This document shows, piece by piece, positions 6,934-12,713 of a stretch of DNA of 13,265 nucleotides. Each line of letters begins with the position of its first letter. Position 1 is the first letter of the stretch. Under the pieces are notes generated by a model, which saw only the letters and a list, made by a program, of their open reading frames with translations, did no database searches and was not told the origin of the DNA. Location: contig JAKACF010000047.1 in the NCBI GenBank assembly GCA_021821585.1, positions 1-13,265 on the forward strand. The letters run 5' to 3'. This stretch comes from Actinomycetes bacterium (GTDB taxonomy: Bacteria; Actinomycetota; Acidimicrobiia; Acidimicrobiales; Bog-793). The translations under genes and the position numbers were made by a program.

Positions 6934-7298
6934 TCGGGCAGGTCGTCTCTCAGCGAGCGGGCTCCCTCGAGGTAGACGTGGTGCAGCTCCGCCCGGCTGG
7001 TCTCGGTGTAGAGGTGCATCATCACCCGGATGCATCGGGGGGTGCCGCCCCGCACCGAGAGCTCCCGGGCGCAGATGAGGGGGACGTCGCCGAGCCCGGC
7101 TCCCCTGGCGGCGGTCGCCGGGAACATCGAGGTGACGTCCTCGGTGGCGGTGAACAGGATCGACACGAGGTCGTCGTGGCCGACCCCGTTGCGCCCGAGC
7201 ATCTCGGCGACGAGGGCCTGCACGCGGACGGTCACCTGCTCCTCGGTGTCCTCGTCGACGGTCGTCGCACCCCTGAGCGCCCTCAGGACGGCTGCCAT
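6930..7298 (-). CDS. aroH: Chorismate mutase, AroH class
   Basis: A 122-residue monofunctional chorismate mutase of the trimeric AroH fold (Bacillus subtilis type, not the all-helical AroQ type). It rearranges chorismate to prephenate. The N-terminal ALRGATTV carries the active-site Arg9. SILFTATEDV and the FPATAAR stretch follow. CARELSV gives Cys76 and Glu79, CIRVMM gives Arg91, and HHVYLEGA gives Tyr109; all align with the known active-site residues. The ATG at 7298 yields the normal family length; the open frame continues far upstream only as a shadow. The gene sits 11 bases after rluB and overlaps tyrA by GTGA, so its product feeds TyrA directly. No Shine-Dalgarno is visible. A TAGGCT hexamer eight bases before the ATG is a weak promoter candidate. 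Confidence 0.93.
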   Translation of the reverse strand: MAAVLRALRGATTVDEDTEEQVTVRVQALVAEMLGRNGVGHDDLVSILFTATEDVTSMFPATAARGAGLGDVPLICARELSVRGGTPRCIRVMMHLYTETSRAELHHVYLEGARSLRDDLPE

Positions 7299-7309
7299 GA
7301 GCGGGCAGC

Positions 7310-8071
7310 CTACCGAGGGCGCCTGCCTGCCGGCGAAGCCGGCCGGGCCGCCCGGGAGAGCTCCCGCACCTCGGAGATCGTGAGGGGGCGCCAGGCCCCG
7401 GGTGGGAGCGACCGGTCCGAGATCGGACCGATGCGGGTCCGCACGAGGCGCCGGACCGGATGGCCGACGGCCTCGCACATCCGGCGCACCTGCCGGTTGC
7501 GGCCCTCGTGGATCGTGATGCGGAGCACCCCGGGCGAGGGGGCCGACACCCTGGCCGGGGCCGTCCGGCCGTCGTCGAGGGCCACGCCCTCGCGAAGGCG
7601 CCGGAGGGCGCCGGGCGCCGGCTCGCCCTCCACCTCGGCGAGGTACTCCTTGTCGACGCCGTGGCTCGGATGGGCGACCGCCTGGGCGAGCTCGCCGTCG
7701 TTGGTGAGCAGCAACAGGCCCTCGGTGGCGGCGTCGAGCCGCCCGACGGGGAAGACCCGCGGCTCCGCCGGGACGAGGTCGACCACCGTCGGGCGCCCGC
7801 CGGGGTCGGAGGCCGTGGTCACCACGCCGGCCGGCTTGTTCAACAGGTAGTAGACGAGGCCGGGGAGGACGCCGACGGGCACGCCGTCGACCTCGACGAG
7901 GTCGCGCTCGACCTCGACGCGCCGGCCGAGCTCGGCGAGCTCGCCGTTCACCCGGACCCGGCCGGCCGCGATCAGCTCCTCGCAGGTGCGGCGGCTCCCG
8001 AACCCGACGCGGGCGAGCACCTTCTGGAGGCGCTCGCCGCCCTCGCCTTCCCCGCCCCGAGCGGGGCTCAC
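7310..8071 (-). CDS. rluB: Ribosomal RNA large subunit pseudouridine synthase (RsuA/RluB family)
   Basis: A 253-residue RNA pseudouridine synthase expected to modify 23S rRNA in the peptidyl transferase region. An S4 RNA-binding domain comes first (about 13-55: RLQKVLARVGFGSRR, then RVRVNGE). The catalytic domain follows, with LNKPAGVVTT and VGRLDAATEGLLLLTNDG, where Asp113 of GRLD is the nucleophile. HEGRNRQVRRM (188-198) and the GPISDRSLPPG region are further family marks. The tail is basic (SPAGRRPR), probably RNA-contacting. The GTG at 8071 overlaps the scpB stop as GTGA. GGAGG is present only one base before it, too close to work well. The scpA-scpB-rluB order is widely conserved and supports RluB over RsuA or RluE/F, but the exact uridine is inferred. 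Confidence 0.92.
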   Translation of the reverse strand: MSPARGGEGEGGERLQKVLARVGFGSRRTCEELIAAGRVRVNGELAELGRRVEVERDLVEVDGVPVGVLPGLVYYLLNKPAGVVTTASDPGGRPTVVDLVPAEPRVFPVGRLDAATEGLLLLTNDGELAQAVAHPSHGVDKEYLAEVEGEPAPGALRRLREGVALDDGRTAPARVSAPSPGVLRITIHEGRNRQVRRMCEAVGHPVRRLVRTRIGPISDRSLPPGAWRPLTISEVRELSRAARPASPAGRRPR

Positions 8072-8631
8072 GCCTCCGGTTCCGGCCTGAGCGCCTGCTC
8101 GAGCAGCTCGACCGTCGAGGCGGGCGGAACGAACTCGACGAGGGGCGGCAGCTCCGCCAGGGAGTCGAGGCCGAGGCGCTCGAGGAACAGGCTCGTCGTC
8201 CCGAACAGCACGGGCTGGCCGGGCCCGGGGTCGCGGCCCACCTCCTCGACGTAGCCGCGGGAGGTGAGGAGGCGGAGCACGCCGTCCGCGTTGACGCCCC
8301 GGATGGCCGAGATCTGCGAGCGGGACACCGGCTGCTTGTAGGCGACGACGGCGAGCGTCTCGAGGGCGGCGGCCGACAGCTTCTGGGGGGCGCCGTCGAG
8401 GACGAAGCGCTCGACGTAGCCGGCGTAGGCCTCGGCGCTCTGGAGCCGGTAGCCGCCGGCCACCCGGACGAGGGCGAAGCCGCGCCCCTCCGACTCGTAG
8501 GCGGCCTGCAGCTCGCCGCAGAGGGACTCGACGGTCTCGACGGGGAGCTCGAGCAGCTCGGCGAGCAGGCCGGGCGCCACCGGCTCGGTGGCCACCGTGA
8601 GGACGGCCTCGATGGCGGCGGTCGGCTGCAT
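8068..8631 (-). CDS. scpB: Segregation and condensation protein B
   Basis: A 187-residue partner of the SMC-kleisin complex that compacts and segregates the chromosome. ScpB proteins are dimers of tandem winged-helix domains that clamp the ScpA kleisin. The first winged helix spans about 5-80 (AIEAVLTVATEPV, then GRGFALVRVAGGYRL). The second spans about 90-165, with the strongly conserved LSAAALETLAVVAYKQPVSR and the GVNADGVLRLL and GRDPGPGQPVLFGTT stretches. The Pro- and Glu-rich C-terminus is typical of actinobacterial versions. The ATG at 8631 follows the scpA TAG after three bases, so the pair is almost certainly co-translated. No separate promoter or good ribosome site is seen. Its stop overlaps the rluB start. 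Confidence 0.95.
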   Translation of the reverse strand: MQPTAAIEAVLTVATEPVAPGLLAELLELPVETVESLCGELQAAYESEGRGFALVRVAGGYRLQSAEAYAGYVERFVLDGAPQKLSAAALETLAVVAYKQPVSRSQISAIRGVNADGVLRLLTSRGYVEEVGRDPGPGQPVLFGTTSLFLERLGLDSLAELPPLVEFVPPASTVELLEQALRPEPEA

Positions 8632-8634
8632 CCC

Positions 8635-9462
8635 CTAGCCCCGGTAGTCGGCGTCGACGAGGGCCGCCCGGGCGCGCTCGGCGGCGGTCGAGGAGAGCTC
8701 CATGACCTCCTCGACCTCGGGCCCGTCGCCGGGAGGAGCGGTCCACTCGACGGTGAGCTCGCCGAAGTTCGACGCCTGCGTGAGCTCGACGAGCCCCTGC
8801 TTGTACAGCTCGAGCAGGCCGAGGAAGTGGACGACGACCTCGATCCGGCTGCGGGCGGCACCGGTCAGGCTCCGGAAGGTGGTGGGACCGCGCCCGGGCA
8901 GGTAGGCGGCGAGGCGCTCGACCACCTCGGCGACGGTGACCTCGTCGACGAGGATGTGCTCGACGTGCACGGCAGGCTTCGGCCGCTCCTCGAGCGCACG
9001 GCGGGCCGCCTCGAGGACCTGCTCCGGGCTGACGCCGGCGAGGAGGTCGGGCGCGAGGGACCCGAAGCGCTCGTCGGGGCCGGCCGAGCGGGCGACGCTG
9101 CGGGCGGCCCGGCGCTCGAGCTCGGCCAGGCTCTGGCCGGCGGCGGAGAAGGTGGTGCACTCGACGAGCCGGGCGAGCAGGTAGTCCCGCTCCTCGAGCA
9201 GGGCGAGGTCCTCCTCGCTCACGTTCCCGTCGCGCTCGGGGAGCAGCCGGCGGGACTTGAGCTCGACGAGGATGGCGGCGATGAGGAGGAACTCCGTCGC
9301 CACCTCGAGGTCGAGCCGCTCGATGGCCTCGAGCTCGGCGAGGAAGGCGTCGACGATGTCGGACAGGCGCACCTCGTAGAGGTCGACCTCCCGCTCGGTG
9401 ATGAGGCGGGCCAGGACGTCGAAGGGGCCCTCGAAGACGTCGGTGCGGACTGCGTACGGCAC
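8635..9462 (-). CDS. scpA: Segregation and condensation protein A (kleisin)
   Basis: A 275-residue kleisin that bridges SMC heads and binds ScpB for chromosome condensation. The N-terminal helical domain shows VFEGPFDVLARLI, with a near-invariant F-GP-D, followed by LSDIVDAFL and the EFLLIAAILVELKSRRLLP stretch that ends this domain. The central region is charged and linker-like. The C-terminal winged helix includes VVVHFLGLLELYKQGLVEL. Two GTG starts are possible: 9471 (278 residues) and 9462 (275 residues). I prefer 9462 because a TATCGT -10 hexamer lies seven bases before it and because kleisins usually begin a few residues before the FEGP block; with 9471 that hexamer would overlap the start codon. 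It is the first gene of the long minus-strand run and is divergent from trpS. No parA gene accompanies it here. Confidence 0.92.
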   Translation of the reverse strand: MPYAVRTDVFEGPFDVLARLITEREVDLYEVRLSDIVDAFLAELEAIERLDLEVATEFLLIAAILVELKSRRLLPERDGNVSEEDLALLEERDYLLARLVECTTFSAAGQSLAELERRAARSVARSAGPDERFGSLAPDLLAGVSPEQVLEAARRALEERPKPAVHVEHILVDEVTVAEVVERLAAYLPGRGPTTFRSLTGAARSRIEVVVHFLGLLELYKQGLVELTQASNFGELTVEWTAPPGDGPEVEEVMELSSTAAERARAALVDADYRG

Positions 9463-9469
9463 TCGTCTC

Positions 9470-9475
9470 ACGATA
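9470..9475 (-). promoter_or_regulatory. Putative -10 element of the scpA operon
   Basis: The minus strand reads TATCGT, a TANNNT hexamer in a GC-rich gap, seven bases before the GTG at 9462. This predicts a leaderless transcript for the scpA-scpB-rluB-aroH-tyrA-cmk-plsC run. I see no convincing -35 hexamer about 17 bases further upstream. Confidence 0.5.
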
Positions 9476-9488
9476 CCGGGCGGCCCCT

Positions 9489-9524
9489 GCCGACCGAGGG
9501 ATCCCTCCCCTCCAGGCGGTCGGC
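9489..9524. repeat. Nested inverted repeat in the scpA-trpS divergent gap
   Basis: GCCGACCG (9489-9496) and CGGTCGGC (9517-9524) are perfect eight-base inverted arms. Between them, overlapping by one base, is the perfect twelve-base palindrome GAGGGATCCCTC (9496-9507). The outer arms can extend by two G-C pairs past one T-G position (9486-9488 with 9525-9527). The structure lies between the two divergent -10 elements, so it could be a shared protein-binding site or form a hairpin in DNA. The remainder of this 114-base gap shows no gene. Confidence 0.6.
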
Positions 9525-9564
9525 GGGCGCCGTTCCCCCGGTCCCGGCCCCGAGGGCCCCGACC

Positions 9565-9570
9565 TATCAT
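9565..9570 (+). promoter_or_regulatory. Putative -10 element of trpS
   Basis: TATCAT is a four-of-six match to TATAAT and lies exactly six bases (GCGGGG) before the trpS ATG. It predicts that transcription begins at the start codon, so trpS would be leaderless. No -35 match and no Shine-Dalgarno at useful spacing are seen, which fits this reading. Confidence 0.6.
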
Positions 9571-9576
9571 GCGGGG

Positions 9577-10560
9577 ATGACGCGAGTCTTCTCCGGTGTC
9601 CAGCCGTCCGGTGCGCTGCATCTCGGGAACTACCTGGGTGCATTCCGCCAGTGGGCGGCGGACCAGTGGGAGTTCGACTGCTTCTACTGCGTCGTCGACC
9701 TTCACGGGCTCACCGTCGAGTTCGATCCCGCCGACCTCCGGCGCCGGACCCTCGAGACCGCCGTCGGCTTCCTGGCAGCCGGCGTCGAGCCCGAGCAGTG
9801 CACCCTGTTCGTCCAGAGCCACGTCCACGAGCACGCCGAGCTCGCCTGGCTGATCGAGTGCACCGCCTCCTTCGGCGAGCTCTCCCGGATGACCCAGTTC
9901 AAGGAGAAGTCGCACGGGCGCGAGAGCGTGAAGGCGGGCCTGTTCACCTACCCGGCCCTCATGGCCGCCGACATCCTGCTGTACGACGCCGACCGGGTCC
10001 CCGTCGGCGACGACCAGCGCCAGCACCTCGAGCTCACCCGCGACGTCGCCCTGCGCTTCAACCACCGCTACGGGGAGACCTTCGTCGTCCCCGAGGCCGC
10101 CGTCCCCCGCCAGGCCGCCCGGGTGATGGACCTGCAGCACCCCGGCTCGAAGATGTCCAAGTCCGCCGAGTCCCCCCAGGGCACGATCGACCTGCTCGAC
10201 ACCCCCGAGCAGATCGCCCAGAAGGTGCGCCGCGCCGTCACCGACACCGACGGGGAGGTCCGCTACGACCCCGAGCACAAGCCTGGGCTCTCCAACCTGC
10301 TCGAGCTGATGGCGGCCGTCACCGGCCGTTCGATCGACGACGTGGCGGCCGCCTACGACCGCTACGGGCCCTTGAAGGCCGACCTCGCCGAGGCGCTCGT
10401 CGAGGCGCTCGGTCCCGTGAGGGAGCGCTACGAGACCTACTCCTCGGACCCGGCCGAGATCACCGCCCTGCTCGACCAGGGGGCCGAGAAGGCCGCCGGC
10501 GTGGCCTCGAAGACGCTCGCGAGGGCGAAGGACGCCATGGGGCTCCTCCCCCGCGGTTGA
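9577..10560 (+). CDS. trpS: Tryptophan--tRNA ligase
   Basis: A 327-residue class Ic aminoacyl-tRNA synthetase that charges tRNA-Trp, a cytosolic dimer. It opens with VFSGVQPSGALHLGNYLGA, where HLGN (15-18) is the HIGH-type ATP motif. FTYPALMAADILLYDAD (123-139) and VGDDQRQHLELTRD (143-156) form the tryptophan and dimer region. KMSKS (192-196) is the second ATP motif. Length matches the short bacterial TrpRS. The ATG at 9577 is chosen because the family's first strand follows at once and because a TATCAT -10 sits six bases upstream; the open frame continues upstream only as an antisense shadow of scpA. It is the sole plus-strand gene between two minus-strand runs: divergent from scpA and convergent with the M50 protease gene twelve bases away. 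Confidence 0.97.
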   Translation: MTRVFSGVQPSGALHLGNYLGAFRQWAADQWEFDCFYCVVDLHGLTVEFDPADLRRRTLETAVGFLAAGVEPEQCTLFVQSHVHEHAELAWLIECTASFGELSRMTQFKEKSHGRESVKAGLFTYPALMAADILLYDADRVPVGDDQRQHLELTRDVALRFNHRYGETFVVPEAAVPRQAARVMDLQHPGSKMSKSAESPQGTIDLLDTPEQIAQKVRRAVTDTDGEVRYDPEHKPGLSNLLELMAAVTGRSIDDVAAAYDRYGPLKADLAEALVEALGPVRERYETYSSDPAEITALLDQGAEKAAGVASKTLARAKDAMGLLPRG

Positions 10561-10579
10561 CGACCCCGGGGGTCAGCGG
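10551..10579. terminator. Possible bidirectional terminator between trpS and the M50 gene
   Basis: CCGC (10551-10554) pairs with GCGG (10576-10579), and TGAC (10558-10561) pairs with GTCA (10572-10575). This gives an eight-pair stem with a three-base bulge and a ten-base GC-rich loop, symmetric enough to form on either transcript. The stop codons of both convergent genes lie inside the inner stem. There is no U-tract on either side, so termination activity is uncertain. Confidence 0.35.
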
Positions 10580-11379
10580 ATGACGAGCGTGAGGTACCAG
10601 TTGCTGAGGTGCACGTAGAGGGAGCCGAGCAGCCCCCGGTCGAGGAAGACGAAGACGAGCACCACGATGATGAAGGCCATCCGGATCCGGTAGTAGGTCG
10701 GCAGCGCCTGGATCGGGATGAAGCGCTCGAGCAGGGCGGAGCCGTCGAGCGGCGGGATCGGCAGCAGGTTGAAGGCGCCGATGAACAGGTTGACGAGGCC
10801 GATGAAGCCGATCACCGTGCCGAGCCAGAAGACCGCCCCCGAGCCGATGGCGTGGTCGCTCAGGATCGTCACGACGACGGGGAAGGCCTGGTCGGGGTGG
10901 GCGGCGAGGAGGAAGTGGAGCCCGACGGCCGCCCCGGCCGCCAGGATGGCGTTCGAGATCGGCCCGGCGAGGGCCACGAGGATCGCCTGGTTGCGGGGGT
11001 GGCGGAGCCGGTTCAAGGTGACCGGGACCGGCCGCGCCCAGCCGAAGCCGGGGCCGCCGAGCAGGACGAGGCCGATCGGCACGATGACGCTCCCGATCGG
11101 GTCGAGGTGGCGCATCGGGTTGAGGCTCAGGCGACCGGCCCGCTTGGCCGTGTCGTCGCCGCACCAGTAGGCGACGACGCCGTGGGAGACCTCGTGGAAC
11201 ATGATCGTCGGGATCAGCACCCCGATGAAGATGATCGTCGAGAGGCTGAGCCGGCCGATCTGGACGGCATGGGTCACCGCCGCCACGAGGACGACCGCCG
11301 CCAGGATCCAGACCACGAGGTCCGGCGTGCTCGGCCGGACACGCCGGCGCGACGAGGACCACCCGGTGCGGCGGCTCAC
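10573..11379 (-). CDS. M50 family site-2-type zinc metalloprotease, membrane protein
   Basis: A 268-residue polytopic membrane protein of the site-2 protease (M50) family that should cut substrates within the membrane. The zinc motif HEVSH is at 62-66 inside the second hydrophobic segment. LNPMRHLDPIGS (86-97), ALAGPISNA (136-144) and the second zinc-ligand motif NLLPIPPLDGS (204-214) complete the family signature. About six hydrophobic segments are visible: roughly 21-37, 47-70, 97-110, 133-156, 182-208 and 233-246. It has no PDZ domain, so it is the compact type unlike RseP. Two GTG starts are possible. I chose 11379 since it lies 11 bases after the DksA-like stop; 11415 would overlap that gene by 25 bases and add only twelve basic residues. 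The substrate is unknown. Confidence 0.9.
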   Translation of the reverse strand: MSRRTGWSSSRRRVRPSTPDLVVWILAAVVLVAAVTHAVQIGRLSLSTIIFIGVLIPTIMFHEVSHGVVAYWCGDDTAKRAGRLSLNPMRHLDPIGSVIVPIGLVLLGGPGFGWARPVPVTLNRLRHPRNQAILVALAGPISNAILAAGAAVGLHFLLAAHPDQAFPVVVTILSDHAIGSGAVFWLGTVIGFIGLVNLFIGAFNLLPIPPLDGSALLERFIPIQALPTYYRIRMAFIIVVLVFVFLDRGLLGSLYVHLSNWYLTLVIR

Positions 11380-11390
11380 TGCGCCCGCTC

Positions 11391-11732
11391 TCAGCGACGG
11401 ACGACGGATGCGCACTCGATGCAGTAGGCGCTTGCGGGCTTGGCCTCGAGGCGGGCGGGTGAGATCGGCTGGCCACAGCGCTCGCAGATGCCGTAGGTGC
11501 CGTCCTCGAGCTTGCGAAGGGCCTTCAGGACGTCCTGCAGGGCCTCCTTCAGCTGGACCGCGAGCGTCTCCGCCTCACCGCGCTCCGCAGTGACCTGCGA
11601 GGTGTCGGCGAAGTTCGAGTCGTACTCGATCTTGCCCTCTTCGCCGAAGCCGAGCTCCTCCAGCTGGTGCTGGAGCGAGGCGCGTTCTGCCTCGAGCAGG
11701 GCCCGGTAGTCGACGGCCGCGTCGTGTGCCAC
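11391..11732 (-). CDS. DksA/TraR family C4 zinc-finger protein
   Basis: A 113-residue protein of the DksA/TraR group. A probable helical hairpin (about 8-76, with regular Leu/Glu/Ala spacing) precedes a C4 zinc finger: Cys83, Cys86, Cys104, Cys107 in C-x2-C-x17-C-x2-C order, beginning ICERCGQPI. The turn of the hairpin contains DSNFAD, comparable to but not the same as the acidic tip of E. coli DksA that reaches the RNA polymerase secondary channel. It may modulate transcription, but actinobacterial members are poorly characterised and true DksA function cannot be claimed. It starts at the GTG at 11732, nine bases after the xerD stop, and is followed by the M50 protease gene, so it probably belongs to a Nudix-xerD-zinc finger-M50 operon. 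Confidence 0.88.
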   Translation of the reverse strand: MAHDAAVDYRALLEAERASLQHQLEELGFGEEGKIEYDSNFADTSQVTAERGEAETLAVQLKEALQDVLKALRKLEDGTYGICERCGQPISPARLEAKPASAYCIECASVVRR

Positions 11733-11738
11733 GTATGA

Positions 11739-11744
11739 AGCCTA
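11739..11744 (-). promoter_or_regulatory. Weak candidate -10 element before the DksA-like gene
   Basis: The minus strand reads TAGGCT six bases before the GTG start at 11732. Its first three bases are the xerD TAG stop, so half of the match comes free. It could give an internal, leaderless transcript, but read-through from xerD is just as likely. Confidence 0.25.
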
Positions 11745-12713
11745 CTTGCCGCTCGGCCTCCCGGGGGCCAGGGGGGCCGTCCTCTGGCGGCGGGCACGGG
11801 GGTGGGCCTCCTCGTAGACCCTCCTCAGGAGGTCGCCGGTCACCCTCGTGTAGATCTGGGTGGTCGTGATGGCGGCGTGACCGAGCAGCTCCTGGACGAC
11901 CCGGATGTCGGCCCCGTGCTCGAGGAGGTGGGTGGCACACGAGTGGCGGAGCACGTGCGGGGTGACCCTGTCGGCGAGCCCGGCCCGCTCGGCGGCGCGG
12001 CGGACGACGACCCAGGCCGACTGGCGGCCGAGGCGCCGGCCGCGGGAGGAGATGAACAGTGCCTCCTCGTCGCTGCGCCGCGCCCAGCGCTCGGGCGCCA
12101 TGGCGGGGCGCCCGGGCGGGGCGAGCCAGGCCTCGAGGGCGCCCGCCGCCGGCCGCCCGAAGGGGACGATCCGCTCCTTCGACCCCTTGCCGAAGACCTT
12201 GGCGAGGCCGCGGCCGAGGTCGAGGTCGGTGACGGCGAGACCGCAGAGCTCGGAGATGCGGATCCCCGTGGCGTACATGAGCTCGAGGATCGCCCGGTCG
12301 CGGCGCGCCCTCGCGTCGTCGCCGACGACGGCCGACAGCAGCCTCGCGACCTCCTCCTCGCTGAGGGCCTTCGGGATCGGCGAGGGCAGCCGCGGCCCGC
12401 TCAGGCCGAAGGTCGGGTCCGGCGGCCCCGCCCGCTCGTCCTCGCAGAAGCGGTGGAGGCCGCGGATGGCCGACAGGGCCCGGGCGTTGGAGCTCGCCCG
12501 CCGCCCGGAGGCGGCGAGGAAGGCGAGGTAGTCCTCGACCACCCGCGGGGTGACCTCGGCCACCGTGAGGCCCCGGCCGTCGAGGAACTCCTCGTAGGCG
12601 CGCAGGTCCCGGCGGTAGGAGGCGAGGGAGGCCGGCGCCCGCCCCCGCTCGACGGCGAGGTAGGAGAGGTACTCCTCGGCATCCGCGCTGAGGATGCCGG
12701 ACCCGTCGATCAC
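11742..12713 (-). CDS. xerD: Site-specific tyrosine recombinase XerD
   Basis: A 323-residue tyrosine recombinase that, with XerC, resolves chromosome dimers at dif near the replication terminus. The N-terminal SAM-like core-binding domain spans about 8-95 (YLSYLAVERGRAPASLASYRRDL). The catalytic domain keeps all active residues: Arg152 (ATGIRISEL), Lys176 (GKGSKER), His253 and Arg256 (HVLRHSCATHLLEHG), His279 (LLGHAAITTTQ) and the nucleophile Tyr288 (IYTRV). A loop of about 25 residues near 195-220 (PPGRPAMAPERWARR) is longer than in E. coli XerD. The GTG at 12713 overlaps the Nudix stop as GTGA. The Nudix-xerD order is usual for the housekeeping XerD of actinobacteria, which argues against a phage or integron integrase. 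No mobile element genes surround it. Confidence 0.93.
   Translation of the reverse strand: MIDGSGILSADAEEYLSYLAVERGRAPASLASYRRDLRAYEEFLDGRGLTVAEVTPRVVEDYLAFLAASGRRASSNARALSAIRGLHRFCEDERAGPPDPTFGLSGPRLPSPIPKALSEEEVARLLSAVVGDDARARRDRAILELMYATGIRISELCGLAVTDLDLGRGLAKVFGKGSKERIVPFGRPAAGALEAWLAPPGRPAMAPERWARRSDEEALFISSRGRRLGRQSAWVVVRRAAERAGLADRVTPHVLRHSCATHLLEHGADIRVVQELLGHAAITTTQIYTRVTGDLLRRVYEEAHPRARRQRTAPLAPGRPSGK

Noticed and set aside
6934..7035. 34-residue N-terminal extension of tyrA.
   Set aside because: It overlaps aroH and has no family counterpart; the GTGA overlap and the Rossmann strand support a start at 6933.
9462..9576. T-box or tryptophan riboswitch before trpS.
   Set aside because: The gap is too short, the probable transcription start is at the ATG, and no T-box core sequence or specifier loop was seen.
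9569..9580. Three-codon ORF (ATG CGG GGA TGA) whose stop overlaps the trpS ATG; possible leader peptide.
   Set aside because: Its ATG overlaps the probable -10 hexamer, so it would not be transcribed if trpS is leaderless; it has no Trp codon.
7310..9643. Very long minus-strand frame (777 codons) that ends in rluB.
   Set aside because: Only the last 253 codons encode RluB; the upstream part is an Arg/Ala/Pro-rich shadow of scpB, scpA and trpS.
8635..10278. 547-codon frame that would extend scpA far upstream across trpS.
   Set aside because: The kleisin homology starts at about 9462; the extension is antisense to trpS and contains repetitive Gly/Val/Glu-rich sequence without homology.
11742..12713. 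Phage or integron integrase instead of XerD.
   Set aside because: There are no att-like repeats, tRNA gene, excisionase or phage genes nearby, and the Nudix-xerD context is that of the housekeeping recombinase.
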